From Botryotinia globosa (lineage: Eukaryota > Ascomycota > Leotiomycetes > Helotiales > Sclerotiniaceae): a stretch of DNA of 64,000 nucleotides. The position numbers and the translations under genes were made by a program. The notes beneath the pieces are model-generated. The model saw only the letters and a list, made by a program, of their open reading frames with translations, was not told where the DNA came from and searched no databases. Location of the stretch: positions 1,302,001 to 1,366,000 of the forward strand of contig RCSZ01000014.1 of assembly GCA_014898425.1 (NCBI GenBank). Direction: 5' to 3'. This document shows, piece after piece, positions 1 to 10,551 of this stretch. Positions within the stretch are counted from its first letter, which is position 1; each line of letters begins with the position of its first letter.

Positions 1-122
1 CCAACTACAGTATGTTATCTGTCACTGCACTCGCCAAGATATGCAACGGTCTTCACCAGCCAAAGAAAATCGAACATTCAAACCAAGGAATCGACGAAGA
101 AAGGAAGGAAGGTAGCGCATAC

Positions 123-543
123 CAGGAATAAGAGGGAACTATAAATAACGTCACGTTAGCTTTTGGTTCTTATAAAATATATAAACTCGTCCCAATATGT
201 TTAGCTTAATAATAAGGCACGTAAACCTCTCAAGGTACCTACCTGGGTGTAGGTACCCATCCAGGTGTATATTCTCAACCCGCATACTCGTCTTGATAGA
301 TAAAACGTCATGGTGGGGAAGATATCACATCACCCCTTTCTGATTCACATATATAAAAGGAAAGTCTCTCTCTCTTACCTTTGCAATGAATTCTCCCTCA
401 TGGATATGCAAATCGGTTCCGCAAACACCACAGGCCTTGACCTTTACCAAGACATCGTTATCACGGAGCTTTGGGAGAGGAACTTCAACGATTCCGTATT
501 CTTCTGGCTTGGAGTATCTATCATCGTTCGAGTTAGCTTCCAT
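123..543 (-). CDS. zinc-dependent medium-chain alcohol/polyol dehydrogenase, 5' part only
   Basis: Partial gene leaving the window at its left edge. The first exon (543 to 379) encodes 55 residues beginning [10 protein letters not shown] and carries [15 protein letters not shown], the signature around the catalytic-zinc cysteine (Cys41) of the medium-chain dehydrogenase/reductase family. It ends at AAG|GTAAGA. A plausible second exon of only 16 nt (138 to 123), bounded by ATAG and GTATGC, encodes FPLIP plus the first base of a Gly codon. FPLIPGHE is the family block that follows this motif, so the next exon should begin at the His-Glu and must lie left of base 1. Such enzymes oxidise alcohols or polyols with NAD(P). 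The closest families are sorbitol, arabinitol and threonine dehydrogenases; the substrate cannot be told from this fragment. Confidence 0.8.
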
Positions 544-2608
544 GTCTCGATAGATATGTGCCTTTCCAAGTGGTGGAGGGATAGAAATGTGTTTGATTCT
601 AGTGTATCAAACGCTCTCGATTTCTCGAAAGATCTCAATCTGTCAAACAGCTTCGATCATTGAATGCGTTGAATCATTCAATCGATATCAGCCGTACAAA
701 TAATTTGAATTCATCAAACATCTGCCGGATACACTGCTACTTCCAACACGATGCTATCCCAAACCCCCTCACCAAAACAAGAACAGTATACATACCTCAA
801 AGCTTTCATGGAAGTTGGGAGAGACATATTGGCTGGTATGATCTTTTGATTCTTTTGAAGAACGTTGAACAATTAAAGAGTTAAAGTAGGGTATCTTTTG
901 AAGGTACGTTATTGAGGGTATTATTTTTCAAATGGTATGAGGAAGAGAAGCAAGACGAGAGAGCAGAAGAATGGCTTTCTTATAGTAATGAAGCTACGCA
1001 AGATATGGAAAGAGGGAGGGACAGCCAACCCCCTTGTCATGGTGGGGTGGGGTACCTAGCATGAGATGATTATGATCCTGTTGTTGTTGGATGCCCCGCC
1101 ATTGAATCATCTGGAAATGTTTCCATCAATCTTACTTGGATCCTGGAATGACTAGCTGAGCGGTTCGTGGGAACGGTTCCTTGCAATTGGCTCCATAACA
1201 AAGTTTAAGGTATGAGTTGGTGCGAGTTGAAGTGCACACTGTGCAAGCCATATGTACCTAATATTGCTAGGTAGCTACGATATGATGAGTTCGGAGTAGA
1301 CGGCGTTACGACTGACTTGTTTTTATTGCTGATTTATGAGGCATGGGAAGCTACGATGAGGTCTAATATCAATCATCGAAAGGCACTCAGCAGAATGCAA
1401 GATACATTTGACTCTCCCCGGTTCTTGAGGATTCAGAGAATGATCGAGAAGCATCAAACACAAAATTATACACCGCACAAGTCAACAGAAAAACAATATA
1501 CTTCCTCCAGATTCTACTCACCCACACCTCCTCTGCAAAATCCGACATGGAAAAGCGCGTTACCAAGGCATCACGCACCAATCAGACATCCATTCCTCAA
1601 GCTTTCCCAAGCCATCTAAACGCCACGAAAGGCAATAGGATGTGAGGATCAAAAATAATCGTACAACCCCACGTTTCTCGCGAGTCGCCAACATTTTTAC
1701 ATACATGATACATCGTCGATATTTTTATGGATTTGGACTGTTTGACATTCTAGCCCATCTCCACTGCAAAACTCTTTCACTCATCGACGGAACACCAGAA
1801 GATCGATATCAACATCCAAATTCCGAATATGTATATCATGGTCAGAAATGGACATCAAAATAAAGAGTAAGACCGAGCAGAAGTACGATGACGATATTAA
1901 CTACAGATTATGGCTCTAGGTGGGTCAAAAATCGGAAAAGGTCGCGGGGATATTGGTGGGGTTGCTTTTTTCGGTTTCTAGTACTTCATGAATCATAGGC
2001 CGACTTTCCATCTGTATGAACAACGAAACACTTTTTCAAATAATTACATGAACGAGCATGATTTGGTCTGACCACATATCGATGAGTTTTGAGCTTCCAT
2101 ATGAAGTCTTGAGTATCGAATTTTGTGTCTTTGATTTCCCTTAGCCCTTCCTTCATCTTCCATGGCCGAAAGACCCGAGTGATATGTGGCATATAATGTG
2201 CCCAGGCCGCTGTGTTTCGTTCGGGATCATTATTAGGTAAAAATTTAACGTGTGCATTATTATCAAAAGCAGTTCATAGTAACACATTGTTAACTTCACC
2301 AAATTGTCAATTTCATGCGAGACGTCAAAAATTCAAACATTCATGTAAAGAAAAGCAGAGAATGAGTCGCAGGAATTGTGAGAGAGTATCGTGTTTTCAC
2401 GTCGTAATAAATTGAAGGGGTATTGGAAGAAGCTCATTATGCTACCTGACAGTTTTGAAGTGTCAACTTCCACCTTCGACCTATGCTCCCCCGGCGATTA
2501 CTTTCACTCGACCTAACGCGCTACTGTCCAGTCGTCCAACCATACAAGTGTTTATGAGGAGTTTCTGTCGGATGCATTGAGCAAGCGTAAAGAAATAGTA
2601 GAATAAAT
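544..2608. other. intergenic, no supported gene
   Basis: Upstream region of the dehydrogenase and downstream region of eS10. Only short open frames (up to 100 codons) are present, with no recognisable motifs and no convincing splice-linked frames. It includes a GC-poor stretch with a copy of the GCTAGGTAGC-type motif near 1268-1278. I see no RNA gene. Confidence 0.6.
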
Positions 2609-3229
2609 CTACGAAGGTGGAGCAGCTCCGCCTCCACGTCCAGCACCACCACGGCTGTGAAAGAAAGTGTTAGGATTGATCAACCAAATATGATAGATGC
2701 TTGAAACTTACAATGTAGGCTTGAACTCTCCTGGTGCGGCACCTTCCTTGCCCTCACCACCCTCACGTCTGCGGTAATCACCGCGGTCACCACGCTCTCC
2801 ACCACCACGTCCACCGCGGCCACCGAAAGGCTTGCGATCGTCACCTCCCATCATTCCACGAGGAGGAGCGTGGGATCTTTGGACCTTGATGTGGGTAGAT
2901 GGAACAATCTCAGCGGGGAGATGGAGCCATTCGCGGAGGTAGTCGAGACCCTCGGGGGTGAGGGTGTAGTAGTAGTATTGCCAAGAGAATTGAGTCTTGA
3001 CATATCCACGGGAGGTCAAAGATTGACAAGCCTTGACAACGTAAAGGTTACGGGTGTCGATTTCTGGGTGCTTGTTTTCGTACTCCTTCTTTGCGACAAG
3101 TACGCCCTCACGGAACAAGTACTCGTGAATCAACTTGCGGTCGGCCTTTGGGATAAGCCTGTTAATAAATTTATTAGCCTTTTTGCATTTTGAGATAATT
3201 AAATCAAGACAATTGTTAATATCTTACAT
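2609..3229 (-). CDS. RPS10: 40S ribosomal protein eS10
   Basis: Small-subunit ribosomal protein eS10, 164 residues, near the family's usual size. Exons are 3229-3228, 3158-2712 and 2654-2609. The protein begins [16 protein letters not shown] and contains the winged-helix core ([18 protein letters not shown], then [13 protein letters not shown]). It ends in a Gly/Arg-rich tail ([29 protein letters not shown]), the usual site of arginine methylation. The first coding exon holds only the bases A and T of the start codon: AAGAT|GTAAG joins CAG|GCTTATC to give ATG CTT ATC. A second intron (2655-2711, GTAAGT to CACAG) splits a Phe codon before the last 15 residues. It lies head-to-head with SDE2 about 330 bp away, and expression is expected to be high and constitutive. 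Confidence 0.95.
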
Positions 3230-3561
3230 CTTGGCGGTTTGTCGAGTTGCTTGAAGGTTTGTCGATGTCGAGAGGTGTAAGAAGAATCGAAGCAATTCAA
3301 AATTCGAATATTCTGAATTGTGTGGTTCAAGCGCTAGCAAGCGAAGATGTGGGCTGACCGCTTTGCAGAGTCCAGGATTTGTGCACGTGATATTTAATAG
3401 AGCCATTCAGCCACTCGGCTGTTCTTCGGCTCAAGAACTTCCTTCCCCCTTTGCAGGTGGATGTTGATATCGAACTTATCGAAAACCACCAAATCCATCG
3501 CAAAGCGCGATAATAGTTTGAATTCTATTAAAATAATCCCGATAACCAAAGTATCGACAAT
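3230..3561. promoter_or_regulatory. shared upstream region of eS10 and SDE2
   Basis: A 332-bp gap between two divergent start codons, so it must hold both promoters and both 5' UTRs. No clear TATA box is visible. A pyrimidine-rich patch near 3430-3450 is compatible with a ribosomal-protein promoter. The divergent layout is seen directly; co-regulation is inference. Confidence 0.55.
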
Positions 3562-4683
3562 ATGGTATCACAACCTCAAATCGTCAACGTTTTGTTGACT
3601 TCGTTTCCGGGCTTGAATCTACCTTCGACTCTATCCCTACCTCTGCCTACAACCACCACCATATCAGAGCTTCAAGACAAACTTTACGAGCGCATTCCAT
3701 CTCAAGATCGTCGCCTTATCCTCACAACCATCTCGAATAAATTACTCTCCGCAGAATCGACTTCTCCGATATCAGATTTACTATCAAATCCGGATGATGA
3801 ATTTCTGTCTTTACGACTCTCAGCGCGATTATGTGGTGGCAAAGGAGGTTTTGGATCTCAACTTCGTGCAGCTGGAGGTCGCATGTCCTCGAAACGTAAG
3901 AAGGGACAAGGTGACCAGAATGGATCAAGCAGAAATTTGGATGGTCGCAGATTAAGAACAGTCAACGAAGCGAAGGCATTAGCTGAATATCTAGCAATCA
4001 AACCGGAAATGGCAAAGAAAGATAAGGAAGAGAGAAGGAAACGATGGGAGCAAGTTGTGGAATTGGCCGAGCGAAGAGAGCAGGAAATTAAGAATGGCAC
4101 CAAAGGAAAGGTGGATGGTAAATGGGTTGAGGATAAGGAGGAAGCTGGAGAGAGAACGCGTGAGGCTGTTCTTGCGGCTATGAAAGCTGGGAACTACAAG
4201 GATAATTTGTTGGCAATATCTTCAGGTAGTGGTTCGGGAACCGATGGCTCCGCAAGTGAAGAAGATGATGTTATGGGTGGTACAGACTCGAACGATACAG
4301 CTTCACCATCTGAGTCTACACCCGGTAAGCCGAAGGCTATGAATTTCTTCGGCTTTGACGAGGATGACGAGTTTATGAGTGATGACGACGAGGAAGGGGA
4401 AGATGAAGACGATGTAGTCGAAGCTAACAAGCCTGAGATACGTGAGGAAGTTGAAGAAGAGGAAGCAGAAGCAGAAGCAGAGGAGGAGGAGGAGGAGGAG
4501 GAGGAGGAGGAGGTTGAAGTTGAGGAACTTGCCAAAGAACCAACCCCACCCCCTGCCCTGTCTAAAACAAAAGGCAAAGCTCGATCAAGGATACCCGTTA
4601 AATCACAAGCAAAGGCACCTGCAAAGGCGCCTGCAAAATCTCCCGGAAAAGGAAAAGGAAAAGGCAAGGGGAAAGCTAAATGA
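3562..4683 (+). CDS. SDE2: SDE2-like telomere maintenance / intron-specific splicing factor
   Basis: Single-exon gene for 373 residues. The N-terminus (1-93) is a ubiquitin-like fold ending in the diagnostic GGKGG processing motif (Gly92-Gly96), followed by the conserved block [19 protein letters not shown]. In known Sde2 proteins a deubiquitinase cuts after the second Gly, and the released Lys-starting fragment joins the spliceosome and promotes excision of particular introns; it is also tied to genome stability. Residues 130-175 ([20 protein letters not shown]) continue the Sde2 domain. The C-terminal half is acidic (a Glu run near 305-325) and ends in a basic Lys/Pro/Gly tail ([11 protein letters not shown]) suited to nucleic-acid binding. 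The gene lies head-to-head with eS10. Confidence 0.9.
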   Translation: MVSQPQIVNVLLTSFPGLNLPSTLSLPLPTTTTISELQDKLYERIPSQDRRLILTTISNKLLSAESTSPISDLLSNPDDEFLSLRLSARLCGGKGGFGSQLRAAGGRMSSKRKKGQGDQNGSSRNLDGRRLRTVNEAKALAEYLAIKPEMAKKDKEERRKRWEQVVELAERREQEIKNGTKGKVDGKWVEDKEEAGERTREAVLAAMKAGNYKDNLLAISSGSGSGTDGSASEEDDVMGGTDSNDTASPSESTPGKPKAMNFFGFDEDDEFMSDDDEEGEDEDDVVEANKPEIREEVEEEEAEAEAEEEEEEEEEEEVEVEELAKEPTPPPALSKTKGKARSRIPVKSQAKAPAKAPAKSPGKGKGKGKGKAK

Positions 4684-5358
4684 TTCGAACTTCATATGCA
4701 TTGATATTACAGCGCGGCGTTTGGGACCATGATTGCTAGCGGGATATTCACAGACTGCTTAAATAGTGATCATTACAAATGAACTATAACTAATCTTTAA
4801 CCTACTGATACTGAGACTAATTGTGAATATGTACAGGCCACCTCCTCTCCGTGCACTCCTTTACTTCGCCTTTCATCTTTGTTCATTCCCCCTCTCCCTC
4901 TTGGACATTCACTGAGATTCGACTCTACCAGGACCAAATACTTTTCTGAAACACGAGGACATAGTTCGAATGTGAATGGAACACACTCATGATCCGCTTA
5001 GATAATGATGTGCATAACAAATCGCATGATTATGAAATCATGGCTTGTTCGTGAGAATATAGATATATTTTATCCTTCTTTCGATGAGTAGCAAGAAATA
5101 ATATTTTGAGTAGGTTGATACACATGTTGTGCTATCTGCCTGTCCTGTAAGTATGGTCCTGATAATGCATACGAGTACCTACATATGCAGTAGCACATGC
5201 TTGGTAGCGGGGTAACTGATAACTACCTGCTCAAGGACAGCTTCCCCTCAGATAAGCATTACACGCAATAAAATAAGAATATATCATAAATTGATAAATA
5301 CAATCTTGACTTCCGTTTCAACCAATGCATTTTGATTGAATTCCTGTATTTCCTAAAT
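4684..5358. other. intergenic, no supported gene
   Basis: 3' region of SDE2 and upstream region of the M20 amidohydrolase. AT-rich with only short frames. Nothing recognised. Confidence 0.6.
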
Positions 5359-7787
5359 ATGTCAAGATTATATTCAAGAACTCTTATCAAAACCAATTCC
5401 TTGAGAACAACCGCGAGCCTTGGAAACTTCAATTGGATTAGAAACTTTTCCCAGGGCTCGTTGAAAATAGGGGTTTTATCAGATGGAAAGATTAGGGAGA
5501 TCACGCGGAAGGTTGATAGAGAGAGATTATGGAAAGAGTTGCATTATACTTGTCAATGGGGACGGGGGGAGAAATGGGGAATGTATGTTTGCCTATTTTT
5601 CATTGAGTTTGAGCATTGGATTTCGATATAAGGGAGGGGAAAAGGAGACGAAGTGGAGGTAAGGATGAAATACGTGAGAGAGAAATGACATTGGAAAGTT
5701 CCCAAAAGTCTTTGGGTCTGGAGCGGATGCAATTTGCATATTGGATATGTCTAGATGTTGCTCAATGCAGCCTGCCTCCTTGCTATCCTTATTATGGGTT
5801 CCAATCTGTGTAGTGCGGTTATATATAAGTCAAGCGATTATCATATGGGGCGAATCACATGGTTCTACTACGGGATTAATCTCTGTGATCATTTGTATAT
5901 AGTATCTTTCAATTTTTTTTCAATCTGCATCATGTTGCATGGTATGCAGAGAATTCTGATAGCAATCCAGAGGGGAAACCGATCGAGGAATGTCCCGACT
6001 TGCGCTCTCTTCCGCCGACAAACAAGCACGAGATTGGTTCGTCGACACAACTAAACATCTCGGTTGTGATGTGAAGATTGACACTATGGGTGAGCTTCCA
6101 TTCTCCTTCTCTATTTTACTTTCCAACTTCCCATACTTATCCTACTTCTTTCCACTCCTCTCACGTGTAAAATCATCATAAAAATCCTCGAAAGCGCATG
6201 TGATAATGAGTGATCGACAAAGGTAACATTTTTGCAATCCGGCCCGGAAGAAAGGATGGACCAGCTACCTATGCGGGGAGTCATTTGGATACACAGGTAC
6301 GTACTTCCAGAATGCTAGCCTATATATGAGGAAAACATTGTATGATGATTGGCTAATGAGTCAAAGCCGACGGGAGGAAGATACGATGGAATATTGGGTG
6401 TTCACGCAGGTATTGAAGCGTTGAGGACAATGAATGATTTGGGTATTGAAACAGAGTATCCCACGGGAGTTATCAATGTTTGTTGCACTTGGATTCCGCG
6501 GCTAAATACAATGACAGACTAACTTGATGAATACAGTGGACAAATGGTACACATCTGCATCACCCTAACACCCCTCTCTGAGCTTCTCTCTAACTCCTAC
6601 GGCAGAAGAAGGAGCACGCTTCCCCAAATCCATGATATCCTCCGGCGTGTGGGCTCACGACATTTCCCTCTCAAGGGCTCATGATTTGTGCGAAGTAAAT
6701 GGGCCAGCTACCATGAAATCAGAATTAGAAAGAATACGATATCTCGGTGCAACTCCCACTTCATACCTTGATAATCCGATTGGTGCACATTTCGAGCTAC
6801 ACATTGAACAAGGACCGATTCTCGAGAAGAGTAAAACGAAAATTGGAGCTGTGACGGGCGTGCAGGCCTATAGGTGGTATACTATTACAGTGAGGGGAAG
6901 AGATTGTCATACTGGTACGTTATACTAATGAGATGTGTCTGTAATTGAAGAGATGTGATTGTAGGACGGATGATGAATTGAAATGGTGCATAGGTACAAC
7001 GGATTTCGAGAATCGTTCAGATGCTATGCTTACAGCTGCAAAAATTATTCTTCATAGCCACAACAAGGCAGCTGAAATGAATTGTCTAGCATCCACAGGT
7101 AATGAAGCCTTTCCCCAAGACAAACTGCGGCACTTTGCTTACCTATGCTAGGTATTCTCACTCTCAAGCCTGGCTCTACTAATACTGTTCCGGGATTGGT
7201 ACAATTTTCACTTGATATCAGGTCTCCGGAGGATCAAAGGCTTCTGAACTGTGAGAAAGAACTGAAAAGAGATTTTGAGTTGATTGCTGCTGGAGAGCAA
7301 ATGCCAACTCTTGGGGCTAGTGGGAAAAGAGGTAAAGGTTGTTTGGTGGAATGGAAAATAGATACAGATTCTCCGGCTACTCATTTCAACAAAGATTGTA
7401 TTCGATGCGTAGAAGAGAGTGCTAGAGATTTGGCTGGAACAGATTCTGGTGTCGGAGATCAAACAGAAGCCGTCTCCGAAAGCTATAGGAGAATGGTATC
7501 AGGCGCTGGACATGATAGGTAAGAATGAGAATCTAACGATGAGGACCACGCTAAACACAACCTAGTGTTTATACTTCGAGACATGCTCCAACTTCGATGT
7601 AATCCTCTTCCTTTTCACTAATACCATAACATCACTAACCATAAGTAGGATCTTTGTGCCTTGTAAAGACGGCGTTAGCCATAATCCAGCCGAGTATTGT
7701 AGTCCAGAAGACTGTGGGAATGGTGCACAAGTCTTGCTTGGAGCGATGTTGAGATATGACCGACTGAGAGCTTTTAAAGAAGCCTGA
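5359..7787 (+). CDS. M20-family N-carbamoyl-amino-acid hydrolase / beta-ureidopropionase-like enzyme
   Basis: Ten-exon gene for 496 residues. Exons: 5359-5582, 5971-6089, 6223-6296, 6367-6477, 6537-6546, 6606-6914, 6994-7098, 7152-7518, 7566-7598 and 7649-7787. All junctions are GT-AG and keep frame. The fold is a dinuclear-zinc M20 amidohydrolase: GSHLDTQPTGGRYDG (metal ligands His135 and Asp137), WTNEEGARF (acidic pair Glu180-Glu181), FELHIEQGPILE, then SGAGHDS and VPCKDGVSHNPAEY. The family splits N-carbamoyl amino acids, N-carbamoyl-beta-alanine or allantoate; which one is open. The first about 40 residues (MSRLYSRTLIKTNSLRTTAS) are Arg/Ser-rich without acids, like a mitochondrial presequence. 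Exon 5 is only 10 nt and supplies the Trp-Thr-Asn of the catalytic motif. No pyrimidine-catabolism neighbour is present. Confidence 0.88.
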
Positions 7788-7967
7788 ATGTACTTTGAAA
7801 ATGCATAACTCATAGATATCAACATATCTACCAAATTTGAATCAAGCACGTCCATTAAAACCGACTCGTTTCTCATCAATTCGCATAATGACTCTGTATG
7901 ATACATATCCATTGTAAAGGTCTTCTGCTCTATCCCACCATGCAACCCTCTAGAACCTTCAAATACC

Positions 7968-8482
7968 TTACTGATCCAATCGAGTGGGGAATGTTCCGTT
8001 ATCTACAATATTCCACGTTAGCCAAACCTTGCCTTCGGGTCCCTTTTGAGTTCCACTACTAACCACGTTGGTCATCCCATCTCTCAACCCAGGCACTTGG
8101 GCACAATGACTTGTAGGCCAAGAAGAACTGTTCCCCTCTATCAGTATATTCTCCCCTCTCAATCGATCGCAGAAACGTACTTGACGGCATGGTGCGAAAT
8201 CCTCGCCCTTGGCTAGGATACACTTGTGATAATCGACATAGTTTTGCCAGCAGTGTTTAGTTTGGTTCTGGTTGGGGAATCGAGCGTCGAATCCTATATC
8301 CTAAAATCAGTCCCCTCGTCATTTCGCAGACCCCGCCGGAACAGTAATTGCCTACCAGCTATTTAGAAATCCAGTTAGCAATCAGATCAGACCATTTTTA
8401 AATATCCAAACAGTGGGCGGGTCCCCGGGTGGCTCATACCAGTAACGAACTTGAAGGGCTTGGTCTCGCGTTCTTCAGACAT
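7968..8482 (-). CDS. COX12: cytochrome c oxidase subunit VIb (Cox12)
   Basis: Four exons (8482-8440, 8293-8181, 8127-8064, 8002-7968) encode 84 residues, typical for this subunit. The block [19 protein letters not shown] is diagnostic. The twin-cysteine CHCH pattern is complete: Cys29-x9-Cys39 and Cys50-x10-Cys61, which form two disulfides after import by the Mia40 pathway into the intermembrane space. The WDDQR block is followed by a short tail ([11 protein letters not shown]) encoded by a separate 35-nt last exon; reading through the intron would stop at once (GGT TAG), which supports the splice. The protein caps complex IV on the intermembrane side. It is transcribed away from another respiratory-chain gene 242 bp off, and its 3' end faces the M20 gene. 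Confidence 0.93.
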
Positions 8483-8724
8483 ATTTGCGTATTTATTTTC
8501 TGGCGATTACAGAATTTGGAGGGGAGATGGTGGTGGTGGTGGTGGTTCAATTGAGACGAATGATGTGAGGTTGACTGGAATGGGCCTGCACTTTCTCACT
8601 TCGGGATGAAGTCGGCTAAGGCCGAGCTCGCTAGCGCGGAAATGCAGGTCCTCCAAAACCTCAGACCACGGAAGTTGAGTGTAGCTCTAATCAGAAAGAC
8701 TTGAAGATTGAACAACGGTTCAAG
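8483..8724. promoter_or_regulatory. shared upstream region of COX12 and the MLRQ-like gene
   Basis: A 242-bp region between two divergent start codons that must hold both promoters. It contains a short GGT trinucleotide run near 8530-8549 and a GC-richer stretch near 8600-8650. Two respiratory-chain genes sharing so short a promoter suggests joint control, which is inference. Confidence 0.55.
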
Positions 8725-9216
8725 ATGCATCCTACTACCGTTACTAGAATGTTCCAACCGACCAAGAAGATGTGGTCACCTGTGCCCGTAAGTTTGTTTG
8801 TTGTTGATTTGCGATTTTGCGATTTTGAGGGTGGGAGGACTAATGTTTTGTGGCTTTACAGAAGGAGGAGCATAGCGGTACGTTTACCCCATGATTGGAT
8901 GATCAGAGAGCTGGAGGGGAAGAAAAGAATTTGGATTGGGAGATATATTTTTAGTAGATGAGAATCGAGACTGACACCAAGGTCGACAGCCCACACTATC
9001 TCGCAACGATTGCGCCAATGGAAGAAGATTCCTCCCGAGTTGGTTCCTTTGGGTACGTTTACATCTTCGCCAGAATACGTCCAGAATTTACACTGATATC
9101 AATCTGAAGGAATCGTCGTCGGTGTCGCTGTCGGATTTGCTTTCTACTCTTTGGGTCGCAAACTTGTTGTTGATAAGCAAATGCGTCTCTCTAGACAAAA
9201 CAGAGCAAAGGAATAA
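8725..9216 (+). CDS. MLRQ/NDUFA4-like small respiratory-chain membrane protein
   Basis: Four exons (8725-8787, 8862-8877, 8990-9052, 9110-9216) give 82 residues. The start at 8725 is the first ATG; the frame is open a few codons upstream but without another ATG. Features: a short basic N-terminus, the conserved stretch AHTISQRLRQWKKIPPELVPL, one transmembrane helix near residues 47-63 (LGIVVGVAVGFAFYSLG) and a charged tail (RLSRQNRAKE). This matches the fungal family annotated as the complex I MLRQ subunit, which in animals (NDUFA4) is now placed with complex IV. Exon 2 is only 16 nt. The pairing with COX12 favours a role at complex IV. Confidence 0.75.
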
Positions 9217-9569
9217 ACTATTCACCTGCAAAGTTTCGGAGGGTTGGAAACAGACTGATTGTCGGAGAAAAGTTCATACATCAAGAGCGATACTGAGTGG
9301 AATACGCTGGAGGCAAGAATGGAATGGAGAAATTAGAACGGATGCATCGGCCAAACCTCGAATGAGTTGTACAGAATTGGCCCTTATTTCTCATGAATAC
9401 ATAGTCTCCATACCTGATATCTCATGCTTTTCGTTGTCCAACTCCAACCTATACATTGAAGAGCATGTGTAAATTTCTTCCTGCCACTTAAACTCCTTTT
9501 GCTTTACTCCAAAAACTCCTTAATAACCATTTCATGACCTGTAACCTACGGACATAACATAGCCCTTCT
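9217..9569. other. 3' region between two convergent genes
   Basis: A 353-bp gap between the 3' ends of the MLRQ-like gene (+) and the RRM gene (-). It should hold both 3' UTRs. The frame running through 9122-9472 is an out-of-frame shadow plus UTR, not a gene. Confidence 0.6.
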
Positions 9570-10152
9570 TCAGGCCGGCTTAGGTCCAGCTACATCCAAC
9601 CCCTCTAGACCTTGCATAGGATCGTCAGGTCTATCGTGAACTCCGGCTCTTGCTTGTTCAGCTGCCAGTTTATCCTCCTCACTCACAGCATTCTCTGCTA
9701 GCCAGCCCTCCTATATCACAGAATTAGTGACCACCCAAGCCGCCCCCTACCATCACACAGCAGGATTCCATGGAGTCTTACCTGCTCCCACAAAGCTGTC
9801 TTGCTTCCCAGTCCTTCATTCGCATTCTTTGGAGGTTTAGCCGCATTGACCTTAATCACCTTCCCAAATAGTTCAGATTGATCCATATTGTCGATGGCAT
9901 CTTTGGTATCTTCTGGATCCTCAAACTCTACATATCCAAAACCTCGATGTGGCTCTGTTGAGTTGGGCCCATCTGCTTTACTAGAATTTTTTTAACATGA
10001 GGACATCAAAATCTAGCGCGGAGGACTTACGGTATAGAGACATCTGCTATTTCTCCAAAGGGTAAAAATGCGGCTTCGAGATTTGCGCTGGTAACCATGT
10101 GGGAGAGACCACCAACATACACAGTAGCTTTCCAACGTGCTTGGTCGGTCAT
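9570..10152 (-). CDS. single-RRM RNA-binding protein, cyclophilin-E (Cyp33)-type RRM
   Basis: Three exons (10152-10031, 9980-9782, 9710-9570) encode 153 residues. One RNA-recognition motif fills residues 8-90: the RNP2 strand is TVYVGGLS and the RNP1 strand is RGFGYVEF. The helix and strand AIDNMDQSELFGKVIKVNAAKP closely match the RRM of nuclear cyclophilin E. No cyclophilin domain follows; the C-terminus is a short acidic tail, so this is a stand-alone RRM protein. In animals the Cyp33 RRM binds AU-rich RNA and MLL PHD fingers. The role in fungi is not established, and a spliceosomal link is inference. It is head-to-head with SEC31. Confidence 0.82.
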
Positions 10153-10551
10153 CTTGTGGATTATGGGAAGTATAAGACTGGGTTTATTTTAAACGAATCT
10201 CTGGTGTATTTGTCACTTCCAAATTGCTCAAATGCTATCCAACAAATCGCGAAAGAAGGAGCCTTTAATCACGTGCCGGTTGTTTTTTTAAGATTCACAA
10301 TCCTACGAGCGGGATCCCTCGCTATGACCATCCGATTATGGGGAAAGGTGTTCACAGTGCTACTACTCCCTATAAACAATTCAACAGATCGCAACTTTTG
10401 CTGTCTTTACACGTCTCATACAATTTAAAATCTTAGGGTCTTTTCAATTTGTATCTACCGGTGTAGCAACAAAATCAGCTGAAAAGGCACACCGCGGCAA
10501 CCTTTCCGCAGTGTAATTTGGCTTGTTAATTCTACAAATAGAGACGAGACA
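10153..10551. promoter_or_regulatory. shared upstream region of the RRM gene and SEC31
   Basis: A 399-bp region between two divergent starts. It contains a CACGTG E-box-like hexamer at about 10270 (in the context AATCACGTGCCG) and no clear TATA box. Any factor assignment would be inference. Confidence 0.5.

Noticed and set aside
4194..4667. 157-codon Ser-rich minus-strand frame
   Set aside because: Antisense shadow of the acidic Glu/Asp region of SDE2.
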